Shown piece after piece: positions 60,156-64,000 of a stretch of DNA of 64,000 nucleotides. The translations under genes were made by a program, and so were the position numbers. The DNA is taken from NCBI GenBank assembly GCA_040005635.1, contig JBDTYM010000008.1:1-64000 (forward strand), in the 5' to 3' direction. Source of the DNA: Dokdonella_A sp040005635. Lineage in GTDB: Bacteria > Pseudomonadota > Gammaproteobacteria > Xanthomonadales > Rhodanobacteraceae. The stretch's first letter is position 1, and the number at the start of each line of letters is the position of its first letter. The notes beneath the pieces were generated by a model. The model worked only from the letters and a program-made list of their open reading frames with translations, did no database searches and was not told where the DNA came from.

Positions 60156-61235
60156 ATGACCATCGAAGCCAAGGAGAGCGTGCTGTATAGCGCGAATGTC
60201 CACACCACCGGCCGCCCCGACGGCATGTCGCGCAGCCGTCGCAGGTTCCTCGGCATCGCGGCCGCTGGCATCGTCGCCATCGAGATGCCATTCATGGAAA
60301 TGGCGTCCGCGAAGAGCGAGAAGCCCGAGAGGCTGCCGTCACTTGATCCGATCAGGCAGATCAAAGCCGGTGTTCTCGACATCGGTTACTACGAAGCCGG
60401 TGCGAGCGATGGACAGCCCGTGCTGCTTCTACATGGATGGCCTTACGATATTCATAGTTACGTGGACGTCGCGCCCTTGCTGGTGGCGCGTGGGTGCCGC
60501 GTGATCGTGCCTCATCTGCGCGGCCACGGCACGACGCGCTTCCTCGATCGCGCGACGCCGCGGTCCGGCCAACAGGCGTCGATCGGTGCCGATGTGATCG
60601 CGCTTATGGATGCGCTGAAGCTTCCGAGGGCGGTGCTGGCCGGCTATGACTGGGGCGGACGCGCAGCGTGCGTGGCCGCAGCACTGTGGCCGGAGCGATG
60701 CAGGGGCCTGGTTTCGGTTAACAGCTACCTGATACAGGACATCGCCAAGGCAGGGCTGCCAGCCGCGGCAAAAGTCGAGGCGGCGTTCTGGTACCAGTTC
60801 TACTTTCTGACCGAACGCGGGCGCGCCGGGCTGACGGCGAATCGGCGCGACATTGCAAGGATCATGTGGACGCGCAATTCGCCGAACTGGCATTTCGACG
60901 ACGCGACCTTCAATCGCAGCGCAAGCGCCTTCGACAACCCCGACTACGTCGACGTCGTGATTCATTCCTACCGTCACCGGCTCGGCGTTGCGGCAGGCTA
61001 TCCGCAGTACGAGGATCTCGAACAGCGGCTTGCCGCGCAACCGGTCATCAGCGTGCCGACGATCACGCTGGACGGTGACGCGGATGGCGTGGTGGCTGCA
61101 ACGGATGGGAAATCGACGGCAGGTAAGTTCAGCGGCAGGCGCGAGCACCGCGTCATCGCGAACGTCGGGCACAACCTGCCGCAGGAAGATCCCTCCGCCT
61201 TCGCGGCGGCGGTGTGGGAACTCGCATCGGGATAA
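60156..61235 (+). CDS. Tat-exported alpha/beta hydrolase, epoxide-hydrolase/dehalogenase-like
   Basis: The 359-residue protein carries a Tat signal (SRSRRRFLGIAAAGIVAIE, residues about 25-43). The hydrolase core has the oxyanion motif LLLHGWPYDIHSY near 95, PHLRGHGTTRFLD, and GYDWGGRAA near 165, where the nucleophile position is Asp as in epoxide hydrolases and haloalkane dehalogenases. A cap domain (YQFYFLTERGRAGLTANRRDIARIMW) follows, and the terminal catalytic His is in IANVGHNLPQEDP. AGGA precedes ATG 60156. A DipZ-like gene follows after 99 bases. Confidence 0.88.
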   Translation: MTIEAKESVLYSANVHTTGRPDGMSRSRRRFLGIAAAGIVAIEMPFMEMASAKSEKPERLPSLDPIRQIKAGVLDIGYYEAGASDGQPVLLLHGWPYDIHSYVDVAPLLVARGCRVIVPHLRGHGTTRFLDRATPRSGQQASIGADVIALMDALKLPRAVLAGYDWGGRAACVAAALWPERCRGLVSVNSYLIQDIAKAGLPAAAKVEAAFWYQFYFLTERGRAGLTANRRDIARIMWTRNSPNWHFDDATFNRSASAFDNPDYVDVVIHSYRHRLGVAAGYPQYEDLEQRLAAQPVISVPTITLDGDADGVVAATDGKSTAGKFSGRREHRVIANVGHNLPQEDPSAFAAAVWELASG

Positions 61236-61334
61236 CAATGATGAGCGGCAGCCGTGTTGGCTGCGGAGCCATCACCTTCCACAAAACGCGGTGACGTCGC
61301 CGGCACACTCCGTTCTAAATTAAAGGCGTTCCTC

Positions 61335-62420
61335 ATGAAAGCAAGCCTGTTTCTGGTCGCCATGGTGCTCGTCGGCGCCGTCGGCACTTTGTTCGTGGCT
61401 TTTGCCAAGGACAAGAAGGCGCCGCAGCAGACGACGGCCGTGCTCGCCGAGTTGCCCATTGAAGGCAGGCTGCCTTCCCTCGGCGGCGCGACAGGATGGC
61501 TCAATTCGCCGCCATTGACGGCGGCCGGCTTGCGTGGAAAAGTCGTCCTCATCGACTTCTGGACCTATTCCTGCATCAATTGGCTGCGCACGCTGCCCTA
61601 TACCCGCGCGTGGGCCGACAAGTACAGGGATCAGGGATTGGTCGTGATCGGCGTGCACTCGCCCGAATTCGAATTCGAAAAAAATGTCGACAACGTCCGC
61701 CGCGCCGCGAAGGATATGAAGGTCGACTATCCGATCGCGATCGATAGCGACCATGCGATATGGGGTGCTTTCGAGAATGAATATTGGCCGGCGCTCTATC
61801 TCGTCGATGCGCAAGGGCGTATCCGACACCATCAATTCGGCGAGGGCGGGTACGCGGAGTCGGAACGAATCATTCAACAACTGCTGGTCGAGGCTGGAGT
61901 CGGCGGCATTGGCCATGACCTGGTTTCGGTCGAGGCCGACGGTCTGGAAGCGGCCGCCGATCTGGCCAGCTTGAAGTCCCCGGAGAACTATCTCGGCTAT
62001 GCACGCACCGAGAACTTTGCTTCGCCCACCGGCGCCGTGTCGAACAAGCCCCGCGTCTATGCCGCCCCGGCGCAGTTGGAACTCAATCACTGGGCGCTTT
62101 CGGGTGATTGGACGATGCAGCAGCAAGCCGTGGTGATGAACAAGGTCAACGGTCGCATCACCTACCGATTTCACGCGCGCGATCTTCATCTCGTCATGGG
62201 GCCGGCGATGCGAGGAACGCCCGTGCGATTCCGCGTTCGTATCGACGGTCAACCCCCAGGCGCCGCTCACGGGATGGATGTTGATGGCGAAGGCAACGGT
62301 ACGCTGTCCGAACAGCGCCTCTACCAGCTGATCCGGCAGCCGCAACCGATCGTCGATCGACAATTCGAGATCGAATTTCTCGATGCGGGTGCGGAGGCGT
62401 TTTCGTTCACGTTCGGCTGA
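61335..62420 (+). CDS. DipZ-like thioredoxin/C-terminal-domain protein lacking the CcdA part
   Basis: The 361-residue protein has one N-terminal membrane anchor or signal (about 5-26), a thioredoxin-like domain (about 50-200) and a DipZ C-terminal beta-domain (about 215-361) ending IEFLDAGAEAFSFTFG. It is highly similar to the second half of DipZ at 14507 (for example GKVVLIDFWTYSC and YPIAIDSDHAIWGAFENEYWPALYLVDAQGRIRHH). The active site reads C-I-N-W where DipZ has C-V-N-C, so the resolving Cys (near residue 83) is Trp. Classical dithiol reduction is not possible; it may use a single Cys or have a binding role. Confidence 0.9.
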   Translation: MKASLFLVAMVLVGAVGTLFVAFAKDKKAPQQTTAVLAELPIEGRLPSLGGATGWLNSPPLTAAGLRGKVVLIDFWTYSCINWLRTLPYTRAWADKYRDQGLVVIGVHSPEFEFEKNVDNVRRAAKDMKVDYPIAIDSDHAIWGAFENEYWPALYLVDAQGRIRHHQFGEGGYAESERIIQQLLVEAGVGGIGHDLVSVEADGLEAAADLASLKSPENYLGYARTENFASPTGAVSNKPRVYAAPAQLELNHWALSGDWTMQQQAVVMNKVNGRITYRFHARDLHLVMGPAMRGTPVRFRVRIDGQPPGAAHGMDVDGEGNGTLSEQRLYQLIRQPQPIVDRQFEIEFLDAGAEAFSFTFG

Positions 62421-62599
62421 TCCGCCAGACACCCGAGCCGATTCCGGACCTGTCGCCGAAGCGGCTCCTGTGCGCGTGAAATACGACGATCCCTCCGATC
62501 GGACCGCTCTTCCAGCACTCGGCCCCTTCTCCCTGGCTTGTCCAATTTCCCAGCGACACGGCGTTTCCTTGTGCACGGATCACACGAGGGAGTTGTGTC

Positions 62600-64000
62600 A
62601 TGAGGAAATTGAATACAGTCGTTGCAGCTTCGTTGCTCGGTATTGGTGCGTCTGGCGCATTTGCGCTCGATACGCCGGACGGCGGTTTCATCGTCTACAA
62701 GGTTGGCGGCAGTGCGGACTGTCCCTATCACACCATCCAGGACGCGGTTGACGCCGCTGCGCAGCATCCAGGCGTCGATCTCGTCTGGATCGCGATGGAT
62801 CAGAGCTATGACGGCCAGCACGTCGTCATTACCGATCAGGATCTCAACATCCAGGGCGGTTTTTCGGATTGCGAGGACATCGATCCCGCGCTCGATCAGA
62901 CCGTCATCAGCGGTACGTCCGGCCACAGCGTGTTCGAGATCGAAGGCAACAGCAATGTCTACATGACGAACATGCAGATTACCGGGGCGAACCTGGACGG
63001 CGATCACCGCGGCGGCGGCATCTACTTCGGCGGTAGCGGCTCACTGGACCTCTACGCGGTGTGGGTGCACGACAACCAGGCCGCCTACGGTGGCGGCATC
63101 GACATGAATCCGAGCGGGCCAGCGGTGCTCACGCTGCAGGCAACCACCGTGTCGAGCAATACCGCGCTGATCGCCGGCGGCGGTGTCCGTGTCGAAGGAC
63201 AGACGGTATTCAATACCCCGCACGCTGCAGGCGAATACAACATCTATATCACGCACAACCACGCGCTCGGCGAAGGTGGCATCGGTTATGGCGGTGGCGT
63301 CGAAGTGCTGGGACCAGCTGTCGCGTACATCAGTGCCGACGTCGAGCTCAACGACGCTCCGTATGGCGGTGGCATCGCGGCTCTGGCGACAGGGCAGGGT
63401 TCAGCCTTCGTCAACGTCTTCACGACCGATGCCGACAGCCCGGTACTGGTGAATAGCAATTCCGCGGGAAATACGGGCGGGGGCATTTTCCTGAAGCCCT
63501 ACGCAGACGGTGCCACGACGGCCAAACTTTGCGCGCAGGATTTCGAGGTCGACGACAATTCCGCGCTCAATGGCTCCGCGCTCTACGCCGATGAGGACAA
63601 CCAGCAAGGCTCCATTGCGTTCATCAATTCGGACGGTGGTTGCGATGCGCCACCGGGAGCCGTGCGCTGCGCACCCGGAGTGACGTGCAACGAGATCAGC
63701 GACAATTTTACCGAGGTCAACAGCGGCAGTACCGTCCTGATTCAATCCGGCGGAGCCTTTTCAGCCAGCCGCTTCAGCGCCCGCCGAAATTCAGGCGAGG
63801 AGCTGATCGGATTCATCACCGATACGGATGCGGTCGACGGTGGCGACTATGTCCATCTGCATGACTGCCTGCTCGTGGATAACACAGTTTTGGCTGATGT
63901 GATCGGAGCAGGCGGCAATGTCGGCCCCGGCGCCGGAACGCAGTTGATCGTCGATACGTGCACGATCGCTGGCAATCACTATCTGCCTCCCACGTTTTTC
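62600..64000 (+). CDS. secreted beta-helix protein (3' end outside window)
   Basis: From ATG 62600 (GAGGGAG upstream) the frame is open to the window edge, 467 residues so far. A signal peptide (about 1-22, ending ASGAFAL) precedes a right-handed beta-helix of the kind seen in pectin-lyase-like secreted proteins. Short turns recur as NQAAYGGGIDMN, NTALIAGGGVRVEG, ALGEGGIGYGGGVEV, APYGGGIAALATGQG and SAGNTGGGIFL. The N-terminal region VGGSADCPYHTIQDAVDAAAQ matches the helix start of relatives. The C-terminal tail cannot be seen. Confidence 0.85.
   Translation, partial: MRKLNTVVAASLLGIGASGAFALDTPDGGFIVYKVGGSADCPYHTIQDAVDAAAQHPGVDLVWIAMDQSYDGQHVVITDQDLNIQGGFSDCEDIDPALDQTVISGTSGHSVFEIEGNSNVYMTNMQITGANLDGDHRGGGIYFGGSGSLDLYAVWVHDNQAAYGGGIDMNPSGPAVLTLQATTVSSNTALIAGGGVRVEGQTVFNTPHAAGEYNIYITHNHALGEGGIGYGGGVEVLGPAVAYISADVELNDAPYGGGIAALATGQGSAFVNVFTTDADSPVLVNSNSAGNTGGGIFLKPYADGATTAKLCAQDFEVDDNSALNGSALYADEDNQQGSIAFINSDGGCDAPPGAVRCAPGVTCNEISDNFTEVNSGSTVLIQSGGAFSASRFSARRNSGEELIGFITDTDAVDGGDYVHLHDCLLVDNTVLADVIGAGGNVGPGAGTQLIVDTCTIAGNHYLPPTFF

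Noticed and set aside
1..64000. CRISPR arrays, tRNA/rRNA genes, phage or conjugative genes, toxin-antitoxin or classical defence systems
   Set aside because: I looked for regular repeat-spacer spacing, cloverleaf-like sequences and hallmark proteins and found none. A dedicated tRNA/ncRNA scan was not possible here.

Overview
The window is GC-rich bacterial chromosome, densely coded on both strands, with Shine-Dalgarno starts and no rRNA, tRNA or CRISPR that I could see. Gene content (thr operon with a Thr/Ile leader, RNase D, type-2 transaldolase, sigma-54 regulated aldehyde dehydrogenase, PAS-kinase/FixJ signalling, several secreted right-handed beta-helix proteins ending in a DGFDG-like tail) suggests a gammaproteobacterium of the Xanthomonadales/Lysobacterales, perhaps Rhodanobacteraceae (Dokdonella-like). 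That placement is inference from gene content, not a phylogeny.

Layout. 1-2.1 kb: minus-strand thrA (aspartokinase/homoserine dehydrogenase, cut by the window edge) preceded by a Thr-rich leader peptide and an attenuator-like structure. 2.4-7.3 kb: rnd, a membrane-anchored formylglycine-enzyme-like protein, NAD-type gnd and a small exported protein. 7.4-9.3 kb: a GlxA-type regulator divergent from a short-chain dehydrogenase. 9.4-13.5 kb: aldehyde dehydrogenase plus DUF779 partner, driven by a recognisable sigma-54 promoter and divergent from an AcoR-like activator. 13.9-17.0 kb: an exported methionine-sulfoxide repair operon, msrB-dipZ-msrA. 17.2-20.9 kb: an ECF42-type sigma module (YCII, PhnB-like, sigma) interrupted by about 1.4 kb holding an orphan gene, a terminator and the wreck of a beta-helix gene. 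20.9-25.4 kb: a glutathione S-transferase pseudogene, yceI, a DHA2 drug exporter and a yadGH-type ABC exporter.

25.6-32.3 kb: a secreted beta-helix protein, nitronate monooxygenase, and a translationally coupled tal-pgi-pgm operon that links the pentose phosphate pathway, glycolysis and glucose-1-phosphate. 32.5-42.2 kb: a PMT-type glycosyltransferase, a molybdenum oxidoreductase/flavin reductase/CHAD operon, three ion or membrane transporters (CPA1, ChaA, MarC), and small envelope proteins including a lysozyme inhibitor. 42.4-47.3 kb: a DoxX-like protein, an 870-residue duplicated beta-helix protein, and a ThpR-like 2H protein. 47.8-52.0 kb: a tightly coupled operon of a periplasmic cupredoxin-like protein, a CACHE-HAMP-(degenerate GGDEF)-EAL protein and an outer-membrane barrel. 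52.2-64 kb: a secreted S33 hydrolase, two very small genes with a terminator, a 165-bp palindromic MITE inserted at the stop codon of a tetR gene, the TetR-controlled MFS exporter with a clear operator/promoter, a PAS kinase with two FixJ-like regulators, a Tat-exported hydrolase, a DipZ-like thioredoxin paralogue lacking one active-site cysteine, and the start of a third beta-helix protein.

The strongest candidates for something new are the cupredoxin/EAL/barrel operon, the exported Msr system with its odd DipZ paralogue, the family of tail-tagged beta-helix proteins (including a decayed copy), and the palindromic MITE.
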